Assembly: GCA_030220185.1 (NCBI GenBank)
Contig: JASPKZ010003419.1
Location: 999,501-1,063,500 of the forward strand
Source of the DNA: Diploptera punctata
Lineage: Eukaryota > Arthropoda > Insecta > Blattodea > Blaberidae
DNA: 64,000 bases
Reading direction: 5' to 3'
Shown here: piece by piece, positions 11,209 through 22,505 of the stretch
Numbering within the stretch: position 1 is the stretch's first letter
How the letters are laid out: each line of letters starts with the position of its first letter
Notes under the pieces: generated by a model
What the model was told of the DNA's origin: nothing
The model's input: only the letters and a program-made list of their open reading frames with translations
Databases searched by the model: none
Program-made: the position numbers and the translations under genes

Positions 11209-11980
11209 AAGTAAGACAGAAGACATATGGTTATTTCAGCCCTGGGATTTGATCTCTGAGCTTCTATAAAACAAGTTTGAGGCATTACCTTGTGAACTAA
11301 TTAACTGGATGTTATTGTGTATGAAAGTCATGTGCGTAACTTACTGCTCCTGAATACATTATTGCGAATGTAATTAATATAGCACGTGATGCGCGGAGGT
11401 AGTGCGCAGTATCTAGTTATGGCGTGTATTCGTAAATATTTATATTGTTCATTTCCATATCAGTGCAAACTAGCACACATTCCATTGTCTTAACAATATC
11501 TGTAACGTCCCTGAACTGTCACATAACTACCATAAATTCCAATACCAGAGTCCAAACTTCACAAACATGCATCATTGTGATGATTTGAGGACGGTGAATT
11601 ATTCACGGAATAACTGAAGATACATGAAATAGGATTGTGCTGCACCAATTCCGAGCTCAGTTCCAATTGTACTGTATAGGTCGCGCAAGGGATTTTGAAC
11701 AATGTCCTTGACCGTAAATCTAATGGGAGAGCCTATCCAGACTGCTGATCTGTGAATTCCCTGTCTGCCACGTGAACAAACAAAACAGTTGCTATGTACA
11801 GTCCATAGAGAATTATAGTGAGACGCGGATGTGTTGATTTTAGATTTAAAACCGTAGACTTTAATTATAATATTTTGTACACTTGCTGCCTCAAGTCTTA
11901 AAATTGTAATGCAATGTGAATGTGTATTTAGTTAATTACTTAACAGTTGTGATTTTTTATTTACACAATGCCTCCTAACT
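11209..11980. other. Unassigned sequence
   Basis: About 770 bp with no repeat family of this window, RT motif or plausible exon. Confidence 0.4.
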
Positions 11981-12236
11981 AACTCACTGACACTATCGAA
12001 CCCGTAGGTTCATGGTCGCGCGGACATAAGCTCTCCATATATCCCCATTCTGAGCCAATGTTTTCCAATCATCCCCTGTATAATCTACTTCCCTCAAATC
12101 ATAGTTAATGTTATTCTCCCACCTCATTCTTGGTCTACCAACTGGGCGTTTTCCCTCTGGTTTTCCTACAAAAAGCTTCCATGCAAGTCCTTCATTTCCC
12201 ATTCGTGCCACATGTCCTGCCCATCGCAGTCTACGA
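11981..12236 (-). mobile_element. LINE-A fragment (3' 250 bp)
   Basis: 3' end plus an intact 72-codon reading stretch (11993-12211) for the C-terminus from L-A-W-K-L-F to A-T-M-N-L-R-V-R. 5'-truncated. Confidence 0.85.
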
Positions 12237-12656
12237 TAAAGGTTACCTATATTAATTAATCTTTGTAGTGAGATTTTAAAAATGTTTAGCAGTGACTGTA
12301 TTTGAGGGAGTTAGCAATGACGTGTGGTCATGCTTCCTATTGGCTGAGACCTACATCTGGTTAGTACAGGACTCGCATCTAAGTTCCCATTACAAATTTC
12401 ATTGTTCAGGAACTATTGCTAGGGTTATAAACAAACTTGCATAAGATATTACTTCGCCTACTCCGACTATTGGGGGAACCTTTGTCAGCAGCCACATGAC
12501 TGAATTGTGTACAGAACTGTCATCGATAGAAACATTGTTCTTAGATAACATATTTTACACGAAATAAGACTGAATTCAAGGTAACATGGTACCAATAACT
12601 AGGAACTTCCCCCATTTTTATTTATAAATGGCAAAAAAAAAATATATATATATATT
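12237..12656. other. Unassigned sequence
   Basis: No feature recognised apart from a short A-run and (AT)n just before the next SINE (about 12633-12655). Confidence 0.35.
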
Positions 12657-12818
12657 CACCGCTGTGGTCTCGAGGTACGGTGCTGCATTTTCACGCCGCG
12701 GGTCCGGGTTCGATTCCCGGTCGGGACAAGCTGCTGGGTGAGGTTTATTTCGGGGTTTTTCCTCACCTGTTAGACAAATGTCAGGAAGCTTAGGGCCCAA
12801 CGGTCCCCGAAAATTGTT
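12657..12818 (+). mobile_element. SINE S2, 5' half
   Basis: Head CCGCTGTGGTCTCGAGG with B box GGGTTCGATTCCC (12707-12719). It stops after CCCCGAAAATTG, so the 3' half is missing. Confidence 0.85.
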
Positions 12819-13035
12819 ATGATTTCTGTATCTCCTCCGAGTTAAGTTCCAGTTGTAATATAAACAAACCAGATGTTTGACTGTATTTTCATTGGTCGAA
12901 TAATGGTTTTACCTTTAAGTGTGTAACGAAATACAGTTCCCTCTCAAACACTCGAAATAAAGAAAATAAAAACATGTATTATCTAGCACATGTCTATATA
13001 AGTTATGTGCGAGAATCTTAAAATATATAATTACA
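12819..13035 (+). repeat. Repeat W, copy 1
   Basis: Matches the reverse complement of 15186-15298 over TTATGATTTCTGTATCTC, GTTCCAGTTGTAAT and TCTATATAAGTTATGTG, with about 100 bp extra in this copy (12897-13000). Both copies abut the end of an S2 SINE. Class unknown. Confidence 0.55.
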
Positions 13036-13079
13036 ATTTTAATACATTAATAGAATATGGAATTTATTGCCTTTTTTTT

Positions 13080-14160
13080 CAGAATAAAGAAAATACATAT
13101 GCATTTACATTGCGCACGGGCCTGCTTGGCCGTACGTGCATTATTTTTCCATGAATAAAAAAATAAAACTAATAATATAAACAAATACCTACAAATACAC
13201 CTGTATCAAAAAACAATAACAGGCTACATATAAGTAAAATCTATGTCTACACTAAATCACAATAATACATATCTACATTCATCCACATTCCGTACATTAA
13301 TATTAAAAAAAAATGCTAGAAAACAAATTAGAAAAAAAAAGCACACACACATACACCCACACACCCCCCACACATATACACACCGCACGCTCATACCCCC
13401 CTCCCCCCGTCCCTGCAGACATTAAGTGCACTATCAGACTATTCAACTTATCAGACCTACTTATTATATAACATGATTAAAGATCGAAAACAAAGACCAT
13501 ATTGAGATTCTTCTTATTGTTAATACATATATCCTTAAGCTACAATTTTGTTATATCTCAATTTTCTTACTGTACCCAAAAATTTGCACGTTTTTGATTC
13601 ACTCTCGATCCGTCCTAAAAGATCCCAACACGCCACTCTCCCTCGATCCGACCTGAGAAATCTCTCCGGCAGCATCTGTAATCTAAGTTGTTCTGTCTCT
13701 CTACAGAATGCTATAATATGCTGCCAGTTTTCATGGTCATCGCATAGTGGGCATAGTTTAATGCCTTCCTCATTTGTTAAATTATGGGCCATCCAACCCC
13801 CCAAATGAAACCATGCAATAGCACTTTTATCATCCCCATCCAAAGAGTCAATATATTTCTCCCTTCCCCACGAAAGTTTCAGTTCCGTCTGCAGGGTGAG
13901 CGATATTTTCTGGCTACACTCTGCTTCTATATACTGTCTGTCTATATCGATTAGTCTCTTCTTAACTGTCCTCCAAACATTTCTATTATTCCGCGTACTC
14001 CTCTCCCATACCCAACCCATCCCTATGCCCTTCAATCCCCTTTCTACACCGATTACCCAATCTCCCGAAACACACTGCCTTTTCTGTTCATTGTAACACT
14101 CTGCCCTAAGCGAGTCCTCATTCCCGTTTATTATGTCCAACCAATACTTAATAAACATTT
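13080..14160 (-). pseudogene. R1/I-type LINE, C-terminal ORF fragment and 3' UTR
   Basis: An open frame on the minus strand (14150 to 13535) encodes about 205 residues. It has a C-x2-C-x7-H-x4-C zinc-knuckle-like motif (C-P-L-C ... Q-H-I-I-A-F-C) near residues 145-160, the signature of the C-terminal region after the RT in R1, I and Jockey-like LINEs. The RT core itself is absent, so the element is 5'-truncated. Its apparent start codon lies inside a SINE and is not original. The 3' UTR continues to about 13080 and is repeated at 17283-17410. The exact clade is uncertain. Confidence 0.7.
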
Positions 14161-14276
14161 GTGGAAAGCAACGGGAAGCTACCACACCTACAATTCCCTA
14201 GTAAAGCTGCAAAGCATAGCATGAAAATGCTATGATTGCAGCGAAAGACGTTCCCTCGGGCAGAATTACTCTGGAT
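14161..14276 (+). mobile_element. SINE S2, 3' third
   Basis: From GTGGAAAGCAACGGGAAGC to GGGCAGAATTACT. It forms an inverted pair with 14671-14790, sharing a few bases of flank (TAATAAACATTTG). Confidence 0.85.
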
Positions 14277-14277
<1 letters not shown>

Positions 14278-14335
<58 letters not shown>

Positions 14336-14336
14336 G
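14278..14336. repeat. (TA)n(GT)n microsatellite
   Basis: A run of TA dinucleotides followed by GT dinucleotides, directly after the SINE end. Confidence 0.95.
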
Positions 14337-14670
14337 GACTACATTAATCAGACGTTTACGCTTTTTCCATGATGTCGATGGATATATTTTATTTACAATT
14401 TCATTACGAGCAGAATATATATTCTATGCTAACTCATTCGTAAATACTGCTGTAATTTTCGCCACATTCTTAATGGCCAAAGTAGGATTTTTTTAAACTA
14501 AACTGTTTGAAAACGTTCAAAATAATTTGTTTCTCTCCATTTTTCAATTTCTTTTTCAATGTTTTAAGAAATTGTACAGGAAGCGGTCATTTTGAAACAA
14601 TATAAATTAATATAAATTCCAACGTAATCTAGATTCCGCGTGTGTAAGAACATAATAATGTTTATTTCCA

Positions 14671-14790
14671 TCCATCCATAGTAATTCTGCCCGAGGGCAG
14701 GTCTTTCACTGCAATCATAGCATTTTCATGCTATGCTTTGCAGCTTTACTAAGGAATTGTAGGTGTGGTAGCTTCCCGTTGCTTTCCACA
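14671..14790 (-). mobile_element. SINE S2, 3' third, inverted partner
   Basis: Reverse complement of 14161-14276 and truncated at the same SINE position (GCTTTCCAC), followed by matching flank CAAATGTTTATT. Confidence 0.85.
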
Positions 14791-14834
14791 AATGTTTATT
14801 TAATGTATTCAAACTGTAATTATATATTTTAAGA

Positions 14835-15186
14835 GTCCACCGCTGTGGTCTCGAGGTAGCGTGCTGCCTTGTCACGCAGCGGGCCCGGGTTCGATCCTCG
14901 GTCGGGACAGTTTTTCTGGGTGAGGTTTTATCGGGGTTTTTCCTCAGCTGTAAGACAAATGTCAGGAAAACTTTAAGGCCCAAACGTTCCCCGAAATCAT
15001 ATGGCCATCATCCTTATCATTATCATCCTTACCATTATCATTATCATCATCATCCTTCACCGGTGTGGAAAGCAACGGGAAGCTACCACACCTACACAAT
15101 TCCCTAGTAAAGCTGCAAGCATAGCATGAAAAATGCTATGATTGCAGTGAAGGACCTGCCTTCGGGCAGAATTAATATGGATGGAT
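14835..15186 (+). mobile_element. SINE S2, full length
   Basis: Complete copy: head GTCCACCGCTGTGGTCTCGA, B box GGGTTCGATCCTC, a (CATCATCCTTATCATTATC)-like pyrimidine/AT module, then GTGGAAAGCAACGGGAAGC to GGCAGAATTAATATGGATGG. It serves as the reference for this family in the window. Confidence 0.9.
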
Positions 15187-15298
15187 ATTTTAAGATTCTC
15201 CCACATAACTTATATAGACCAATGAAAATGCAGTCAAACGTGTGGTTTGTTTACATTACAACTGGAACTTAGCTCGGAAGAGATACAGAAATCATAAT
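15187..15298 (-). repeat. Repeat W, copy 2
   Basis: Reverse-complement match to 12819-13035 without the internal 100 bp. Confidence 0.55.
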
Positions 15299-15420
15299 TC
15301 TAAAAAAATCAAAATATTTTCTTGAGAACAAACACAATAGCTTCCGAAAATGCAAAAATATATTTATGTTACATCATATTTTGTAGATCAATGTAATTGT
15401 AATGTGGAAATAATTACAAT

Positions 15421-15667
15421 AACTTACATACTCGCCGGCACTATCGAACCCGTAGGTTCATGGCCGCGCGGACATAAGCTCTCCATACATCCCTATCCTG
15501 AGCTAATGCTTTCCAATCATTCCCTGTATAATCTACTTCCCTCAAATCATAGTTAATGTTATTCTCCCACCTTATTCTTGGTCTACCAACTAGGCGTTTT
15601 CCCTCTGGCTTTCCTACAAGAAGCTTCCATGCTGTGTTAAAATAACAATATTGGAAAATGTTAGGAT
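15421..15667 (-). mobile_element. LINE-A insertion with foreign 5' end
   Basis: Target duplication ATAATTACAATA at 15409-15420 and 15668-15679. LINE-A 3' sequence occupies 15421-15631. The remaining 36 bp at its 5' side (TGTGTTAAAATAAC ... GGAAAATGTTA) is not LINE-A but matches 31447-31477, which points to a template switch during insertion. Confidence 0.75.
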
Positions 15668-15964
15668 ATAATTACAATAGTGCATTGGTTAGTGATTTTG
15701 TAATACAGAATTTATCAGCATTTCCTCTCTGAGATATTGGATCCAGTTCCTTATTCCTTATTGTGGTTTAGATTACAAATATCCATGTATTTACTTTATC
15801 GAATATTGCGTTATTTTGAGACGCTTCAACAAATTAGAAATATTGCGTCTTATAACCTCAATCAAGTTAGGGATTATCAATCACTATCATTAATTAAATA
15901 CAAATTAACTGCTACGTTAAGTTCCACATAATGCAAATAGTACCTGCATTAACAACTATATTAA

Positions 15965-16154
15965 GTCAATAAAAGCCCAAATCACCCATTTATAAAGTTG
16001 AAAGAGTCAACGTGTTTCAGTAGCGACGCTACCATTATCAAGACTTAATATAAACTGAATACTGAGTCAATATTAAGTGTTGATAATGGTGGCGTCGCTA
16101 CTGAAACGCGTCGACTCTTAACTTTCTAAATTGGTGATTTGGGGTTTTATTGAC
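15965..16154. mobile_element. Foldback element F1
   Basis: Arms 15965-16051 and 16069-16154 are inverted repeats of about 87 bp with roughly 10 differences and a 17 bp loop. Each arm contains a degenerate hammerhead-like string: TTGATAA, hairpin GTAGC/GCTAC, GAAAC. No coding. Confidence 0.8.
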
Positions 16155-16262
16155 TTTGTGTAATGCAGGTTCATAACCAAGAAGATCCTTTTTATTAAAC
16201 ACAAACTATATTCAGCATTTTGTATACATCATACCTATAAATATTAGGAAGCTTTTCTTCTT

Positions 16263-16271
<9 letters not shown>

Positions 16272-16300
<29 letters not shown>

Positions 16301-16341
16301 AAATACATAGCCTACATGGTAACACACCTACATAAAGAAGG

Positions 16342-16380
<39 letters not shown>
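16272..16380. repeat. Two (TA)n tracts
   Basis: TA runs at about 16272-16298 and 16347-16378 separated by about 50 bp. Confidence 0.9.
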
Positions 16381-16420
16381 TATTATAAATATATTTTTGA
16401 CATTTGGCAATGAAGGCAAA

Positions 16421-16650
16421 TATGATATGAAAAGAAAAAAGAATGCTTGAGTCGGGATTTGAACTCGAGTCTCTAAAGTTACTGAAAATACATGCCACTG
16501 TACCTTTAGCGCTCTAACAATTGTATGTTTGTCTTGGAATTCTTGAGTAGCTCAGTTGGTTAGAGCGCTAAAGGTACAGTGGCATGTATTTTCAGTAACT
16601 TTAGAGACTCGAGTTCAAATCCCGACTCAAGCATTCTTTTTTCTTTTCAT

Positions 16651-16656
<6 letters not shown>
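16421..16656. mobile_element. tRNA-like foldback element T1
   Basis: A perfect 98 bp inverted repeat (16421-16518 and 16559-16656) around a 40 bp loop. On the + strand, 16542-16632 reads as a tRNA-like unit: acceptor CTTGAGT pairing with ACTCAAG, D-arm AGCTCAGTTGG...GAGC and T-loop TTCAAAT. The anticodon arm (CTAAAG/CTTTAG) encloses about 25 nt, as if it held an intron. The left arm carries only the 3' two thirds. (TA)n follows the right arm. Confidence 0.8.

Positions 16657-16686
<30 letters not shown>
16657..16686. repeat. (TA)n tract
   Basis: TA dinucleotide run at the edge of T1. Confidence 0.9.
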
Positions 16687-16687
<1 letters not shown>

Positions 16688-16749
16688 CCCATCCAAGTGT
16701 TTTGTGCAGGCGGAAAATATGTTAACTAACAAACTGTCTTTCTATTCCT

Positions 16750-17045
16750 TACTATGTTGCCACTTCCTGTCCTTTATATTATGTTGTTTGATTGGAAGGT
16801 AGAGAGCTGACAAATACTATGTATTTTAATGATCCGCGGTCAGTGGCAGAATGACTAACTTGACAACCCTGTTACTTTTGGGTTACGTCTAGGAATGAGC
16901 TGTCCCTTCCTTGCCCTTCTCATTACATGTTGCCACTTGTGATTTATTATGAAGCTGGTAACAGAGAGACGGCAAATACTGTGATTTGAAATGATCCGAC
17001 CGCTTGAGCGTTCCGTGATTAAATTACTAATTTGACAACCATGTT
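16750..17045 (+). repeat. Diverged direct duplication, about 175 bp period
   Basis: 16750-16885 and 16925-17045 share, in order, TGTTGCCACTT, GAGAG, AAATACT, AATGATCC, a G-rich stretch and TTGACAACC. Old and noncoding; class unknown. Confidence 0.5.
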
Positions 17046-17216
17046 AAGATCTTTCACACGTGTTTAGAGATTCTCCCCCCACATTTGAAGTTGACAAATT
17101 TCAATACGTGATCGGATGTACAGTTTTCTCCTACATCCCTTCCATAGATTCAGTAGATCGGCGACACTAGCGCTAAAACTCTTCCCCTCCACCCGTGAAC
17201 AGTGAACTTGGATGTG

Positions 17217-17217
<1 letters not shown>

Positions 17218-17254
<37 letters not shown>
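17218..17254. repeat. (TA)n microsatellite
   Basis: Uninterrupted TA dinucleotides. Confidence 0.95.
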
Positions 17255-17256
<2 letters not shown>

Positions 17257-17282
17257 GTATATTAATAATTTAAAAAATCGAT

Positions 17283-17410
17283 ACAGAACAAATTGAAAAC
17301 ACGCACACGCACAAAGGAATACTACTCCTACCCATGCAGACATCAAATGCACTATCAGGCTATTCAATTTCGAATTGAAGATAGGAAAGTAATACCATAT
17401 TGAAAGACAT
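17283..17410 (-). mobile_element. 3' UTR fragment of the R1/I-type LINE
   Basis: Shares CAGACATYAARTGCACTATCAG and CCATATTGA with 13420-13506, downstream of the ORF fragment at 13535-14150. Confidence 0.6.
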
Positions 17411-17954
17411 CAAGTTTAAAAAGTATTTTCATTAAATTAAATAAAAATAATTATTTAATTGTTAAAAGAATAGTTTTAGTGACAAGTTTCTGTTAATTAA
17501 TACAAATTTCTTCAGTTTGTTTCTGAAATATGTGAGAGTTTGGCAGTCTCTGACACAGGTGGAAGAGAATTTCATGTTCTAGCAAGAGAAACTCCAGAAT
17601 CCAAGCTACACAAATGAAATTCCTCAGACCAATAGCAGGATATCAAAGAACAGACAAAAACACAACATAACACAGAAATAAGACTAGAGGAATTAAACAC
17701 AACAATATTGAAATGCGGAACAAACTGGAAATAACACTTAGCAAGGAAGACTGAGAACAGAATATCAAAAGCAGCATACAATCATTCACCAAGAGGAAGA
17801 AGAAGTTTGGGAAGGCCAAAGAAAAGGTGGAATTTGGAGCCGGAACAGGCTAGCATAAAGCTAAACCGTGAAGAAGCAAGAGAAACTGTAAAATGAATGG
17901 ACCCTGGCTGGGTTTGCCCCAGAGGTGAGTGTGTTGTGATATATTCACCTGACA
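17411..17954. other. Unassigned sequence
   Basis: Short open frames on the minus strand (17572-17976) have no recognisable domain and no codon or splice support. Confidence 0.35.
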
Positions 17955-18086
17955 GAAGTGTAGCAACACGAAGCACTTAGCACGTGCAGGAAGCACAACT
18001 GAAGCAATCTGCTCTTATCTCCTCAGGAAGTGTAGCAACACGAAGCACTTAGCACGTGCAGGAAGCACAACTGAAGCAATCTGCTC
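17955..18086 (+). repeat. Tandem 60 bp duplication
   Basis: Two identical 60 bp units (17955-18014 and 18027-18086, beginning GAAGTGTAGCAACACG) with a 12 bp spacer. The next bases restart the unit (AGGAAGT), so a third copy was begun or lost. Confidence 0.9.
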
Positions 18087-18189
18087 AGGAAGTATTTCCG
18101 TCACGTGTTACAAATATTTTATCTTAATTCCTCTTATTCTTTTATTTCAATTCAAACGTATATTTTGTCAAGTATTTAAGTGGGAGGCA

Positions 18190-18698
18190 AATTTTGAACA
18201 AGTGACTCAATTCAAATAGGCCTGTCTAAGAACAATAATTACAAACAGGAATGAGATGCACAAACAAATTAAATAGAGGCTCAAAATTCTAGAAATGCAT
18301 GCAATTACGTATTGCAAGGACTCTTATCGTCCCAACTTCACTAAAAAAACTGTTAAATTGAAAACATATAAAGGTAATATTGTTTAAGTTATATTATATG
18401 GATGTGAAACATGGACTCTTAGTTTAAGGGAGGAAAAATATTACGAGTATTTGAGAATTAAGTACTCAGGAAGAATTTTGGACCAAAGAGATATGAATAG
18501 TCAGGCGAATGGAGAAGACTACTTAACAGTGAGCTATATAATCTTTATAGGAAACCAAATACGAGTATAATAAGAACAGTTAAGTCTCGTAGACAGTGAT
18601 GAGCAGGACATGTGGCACGAATGCCGAATGAAGGAGGTGCATGGAAGCTTCTTGTACGAAAACCAAAGAGAAAAAGTCCAGTTGGTAGACCAAGAATG
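18190..18698 (+). mobile_element. LINE-A fragment
   Basis: Decayed copy from the E-F-K-Y-L-G segment to G-R-P, ending where S3 begins. It lacks the final 150 bp of the element. Confidence 0.8.
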
Positions 18699-18995
18699 TA
18701 AAGTAAAGTGTTCCCACTACAGGCCTCGGGAGGCCCTTGGGGTAGTAGGAGGTTAAGGCTCCCACTTTTTCTAGACAGTCAGTACTTTATGTCAGCCGGG
18801 TTGTCAGCCCTGCATGACGGCCGCTTTTACAAGCATCTGGTACTCATTTCAGTTAGAGGCTGAGTCTACCCCAGGGTCATAGTGCCACCAGAAGGTTTGG
18901 TTTAGTTTAAAAATCCTGATCCCACCGGGACTTGAACCCTCGATCTTCCGGTTTATAGCGTACTGCCTTAACCACTACGCTACGGCGTTTCCCCC
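18699..18995 (-). mobile_element. SINE S3
   Basis: Near full-length minus-strand copy; B box on the minus strand GGGTTCAAGTCCC. The (CTTTA) tail lies at the left. Confidence 0.85.
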
Positions 18996-18999
18996 GAAG

Positions 19000-19470
19000 A
19001 TGTCTTGCCTGGTGGCTGGTAATTTAAGATCTGACGTGGTTTTCTTGTTCTGCTCATTCTTCTTACGTGAGATTTCCAGTTGCTTCTGTATTTTTGTACA
19101 TATTCCATGACTGATTTACTTACTTACTCACTGGCACTATCAAACCCATAAGTTCATGGCCGCGCGGACATAAGTCTCCATACATCCCTATCCTGAGATA
19201 ATGCTTTCCAATCATTCCCTGTAAAATCTACTTCCCTCAAATTATAGTTCCATGACTGATTGTGTCTGTAATTCTTTGAGAATCTCAGAATTCCTTTTAA
19301 GGTCTGTTCTTAAGTATCCTGCAGTGCGTCTCATAAATTTCATTTCTGCCGCAGTTAGTCTTTGTTCATCTACATTGCGAATTGTCCAGGCCTCACTGCC
19401 GTAACATAATATGAGTCTGGTCAGTATTTTATAAATTCTAGTTCGTGTGTGTTTACCTTACTTAAGTATA
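19000..19470 (-). pseudogene. LINE-H: RTE-like C-terminal fragment
   Basis: Minus-strand translation gives R-I-Y-K-I-L-T-R-L-I-L-C-Y-G-S-E-A-W-T-I, then an E-M-K-F-M-R-R-T segment, the standard post-RT region of RTE-like elements. It is split by a LINE-A insertion (19116-19247). The RT core is absent. Confidence 0.65.
19116..19247 (-). mobile_element. LINE-A short insertion in LINE-H
   Basis: 132 bp of LINE-A 3' end flanked by the 13 bp duplication TTCCATGACTGAT (19103-19115 and 19248-19260). Severe 5' truncation. Confidence 0.9.
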
Positions 19471-20136
19471 ATCCCTAGCAGCATGACCGTCTGTTGTTTC
19501 GCTTTTTGCCGATAAGGAAGATGGCTGCGTCGAGTTATAATAACAAAAGGCTGATGTATCCAAAGATCTTTAAGTCCGCTGATTGCTGACCCAGTCAGCC
19601 CACCTATAACCACTATTGGATCGGGACCGACGTTGAATCTCCCGATAATGTGTAGTCCCGTATATGATAATTAATACGCGGGTTATAAATGTGTGCTGTC
19701 AGGTCAGAGCGAGAGTTTTTCGCGGAAATGTATGACCTGTGGCAGGTGTAGAGCGGGCTAGTCTAACCTCCGGACTACCTTGTCCCAGTTTACCATCTGT
19801 TCCATGGAAACGCCTCCCGTCATTGCTATCTATCAAACGCTCAACTCGGCGAGAAAAGGACAATTTTACCTACGGCCCTTCATCACTTTAATTGTTTTAA
19901 AGCAACATATTAAGGGACATGCCATACGTCATGTGTTGTGCGTACAATTTTTCAACTTTATAAATGAAAGCACGACATTTCTCGGGCACAGAAAGGAAAT
20001 TGAAAGATCATAAAATTGAAGCTAAATGAGAACATTTCTGTTACTGTGTTAATAAGACCCTTAATACGTTGATTTTTTTCCCGGTTTTCAATAATGAAAT
20101 TCTGTCTTTTTAGCCAATTTTTAATTGAACAACTGT

Positions 20137-20140
<4 letters not shown>
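19471..20140. other. Unassigned sequence
   Basis: Slightly more GC-rich in 19500-19800. No exon or repeat assignable; short open frames lack features. Confidence 0.35.
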
Positions 20141-20189
<49 letters not shown>

Positions 20190-20190
20190 C
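20141..20190. repeat. (AAT)n microsatellite
   Basis: About 16 uninterrupted AAT units, apparently the tail of the LINE-C fragment that follows on the minus strand. Confidence 0.95.
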
Positions 20191-20640
20191 TTCTACTACA
20201 AGGTTTAGGCTATGCAGCCTGTTCCGGCGAAGTTAAAATTGGAGTCCATCTTCTGCGTGGTCGGCCAACATCTCTTGTTCCTCTGGGATTATACAGGAAG
20301 GTTCTTTTTGGTATTCTTTCGTTGTTCATTCTCATTAAGTGTTTTGTCCATTTCTTATTATTTTCGCTGATTTTATCTTCAATTTTATATATATTTAATT
20401 CTTCTCGTATAGTTTCATTCCTTATTCTATCCGCTCTTGTGCATCCTTTCACATTACGTACAAACAGCATTTCCGCAGTCTGTATCCTGCTTTTATCCCT
20501 TGATTTTATTATCCAATTTCCACTTCCATACAACAACAAAGGAACAGCCATTGTTTTATATAATTTAAGTTTCGTATCTTTCCTTGTTTTCCGACCTAAG
20601 GTTCTTTTTATGGTTCCACAAATAGCTGAAATTTATTTAC
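20191..20640 (-). pseudogene. LINE-C: RTE-like C-terminal fragment
   Basis: A 113-codon open stretch (20551-20210) encodes A-V-P-L-L-L-Y-G-S-G-N-W, R-I-Q-T-A-E-M, a D-R-I-R-N-E-T-I-R-E-E-L segment and D-V-G-R-P-R-R-R-W, the RTE-like C-terminus. 5'-truncated, 3' end joined to (ATT)n. It resembles LINE-B (42400-42712), but differs too much to be the same copy group. Confidence 0.75.
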
Positions 20641-20779
20641 TTTATTTATAATAATAATTTATAATAATAATAATAATAACAACTCACTGGCACTATCGTC
20701 ATATGCAGAATTTTCATGTGTGGTCATTAATACTGTAATTAGAACGTGCTTAAGAATAATTTTCCGTCTTACTGAGGTA

Positions 20780-20942
20780 AAAATTAACTATTGGTACTTT
20801 GAAAACCATTTCGTTTCCGCGTTATGAAGGTTTCCGGCTTATACAGGACGATTTTACATATAAAATCGTACCGTTCTGGAGATTTTTTCCGTCTCTACAG
20901 GTTTCCTTCTTATAAAGGTTCCGGCTAAGACAGGTTTTACTG
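20780..20942 (-). mobile_element. Pogo/Tigger-like element, one end
   Basis: Ends in the inverted form of CAGTAAAACCTGTCTTAGCC with TA at 20943-20944. The same terminus occurs at 49074 and 39128. The opposite end is not found, so the left limit is approximate. Confidence 0.6.
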
Positions 20943-20944
20943 TA

Positions 20945-21483
20945 CTACTAAGAGAAAAAATGAGTATACCCAAATTGGATATGAACCAGCGAACGGTAGT
21001 CAGCAGATCACTGGTTAATAAACTGAAGGAATTATAAATCTAATTGGTGCCCACGGTGGGAGGCGCAATGCTACCAACTGGAGGTACGCAGGAATTTGAA
21101 GGTTGCAATGCGGAGGTTGGCAGTGAAAGTTTGGGAGGAATCCGTTCTTCTGGGTGTGATACAAACCCACATTACACACGAGCATAAACAATTATAGGCC
21201 ATACTAATGCAACTTTACATTGTTTGCTTTATTCGAGATATCGAATGCAGCCCTCAGTGCATCTGATGGCTTAAATACCTGGCAGGTGCCGTTGTCCACA
21301 ACTAGATTAATTATTTTTAAACTTATAATAACTGTAGGCCTTTCTGAAACCGACTTTCATCTTCAACAGAAGGATAAGCGCTACTAACTCTTGTTGTTTT
21401 GGCATCAGCGGCGTTGCAGCGTCGTTGGTAGCTACCGACTCATTGAGTCAATACCCTTGGTATAGAGAGGTAAAATTATTTCT
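20945..21483. other. Unassigned sequence
   Basis: No RT motif, tRNA-like box or inverted repeat seen. Confidence 0.35.
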
Positions 21484-22192
21484 TACTTACTTACCCACTG
21501 GCACTATCGAACCCGTAGGTTCATGGCCGCGCGGGCATAAGATCTCTAATGCATCCCTATCCTGAGCTAATGCTTTCCAATCATTCCCTGTATAATCTAC
21601 TTCCCTCAAATCATAGTTAATGTTATTCTCCCACCTCATTCTTGGTCTACCAACTGGGCGTTTTCCCTCTGGCTTTCCTACAAGAAGCTTCCATCCAAGT
21701 CTTTCATTCCCCATACGTGCAACATGTCCTGCCCTTCGCAGTCTACGAGACTTAACTGTTCTTATTATATCTGGCTTCCTATAAACATCATGTAGTTCAT
21801 TGTTATGTAGTCTTCTCCATTCACCTGTTTGTTCATCTCTCTTTAGTCCAAAAATTTTCCTAAGAACTTTATTCTCAAATACTCGTAATCTCCTTTCCTC
21901 CCTTAAAGTAAGAGTCCATGTTTCGCACCCATATAATATAACTGGTAGAATAATAGTTTTATATATTTTCAGTTTAACGTTTTTTGAAAGGAGTTGGGAT
22001 ATCAAGAGTCTCTGCAATGTATAATAGCACGTATTTCCAGAATTGAGCCTATGTTTAATTTCTTTGTGCATCTCATTCCTATTTGTGATTATTGTTCCTA
22101 GGTATTTGAATTCAGCCACTTCCTCAAAATTTCCCTCATTTGTCATTAGCTCTCCATTTCCATTATATAATGTATTTCTACGTGTGATCACA
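21484..22192 (-). mobile_element. LINE-A fragment, 234-codon open stretch
   Basis: Open from the I-T-R-R-N-T-L-Y-N-G-N-G segment to A-L-A-Q-D-R-D. A small deletion near 21545 then shifts the C-terminus out of the usual V-W-R-A-Y-V-R frame. The RT catalytic box is missing (5' truncation). One of the less decayed copies. Confidence 0.9.
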
Positions 22193-22505
22193 TATATTTT
22201 GATTCATTGATAAAATTATATTAAACATGATTTTCAGGGAAAATTTGAAAACTTAGCTCAAGATACGAAAGCTTAACTCCCTTTAAAAGACGGTTGGAGC
22301 GGGTCCAGATGACAGAATCAACTCCATTAAGTGTCTCAATCTCTGTGGTGGAACGGTTTCCCATTCTCCTTGCAGAGTGAACAGGTGCGGGTCGTCAGGT
22401 TCCCCGAAGTGCTCCCGATTTGTTATTTTTTTGTTTTTTAATGATCTACAGCCTCGTGCGCGAAGATTGCAATTTTTGGAAAATGATTTCAATGTGGACA
22501 GTAAA
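22193..22505. other. Unassigned sequence
   Basis: Nothing recognised. Confidence 0.35.

Noticed and set aside
13896..14096. Plus-strand ORF 13896-14096 and similar ORFs
   Set aside because: Antisense shadow of the R1/I-type LINE frame, which has the zinc-knuckle motif.
16542..16632. Intron-containing tRNA gene
   Set aside because: T-stem mismatch, a long unpaired anticodon insert and inverted duplication of its 3' part point to a tRNA-like repeat.
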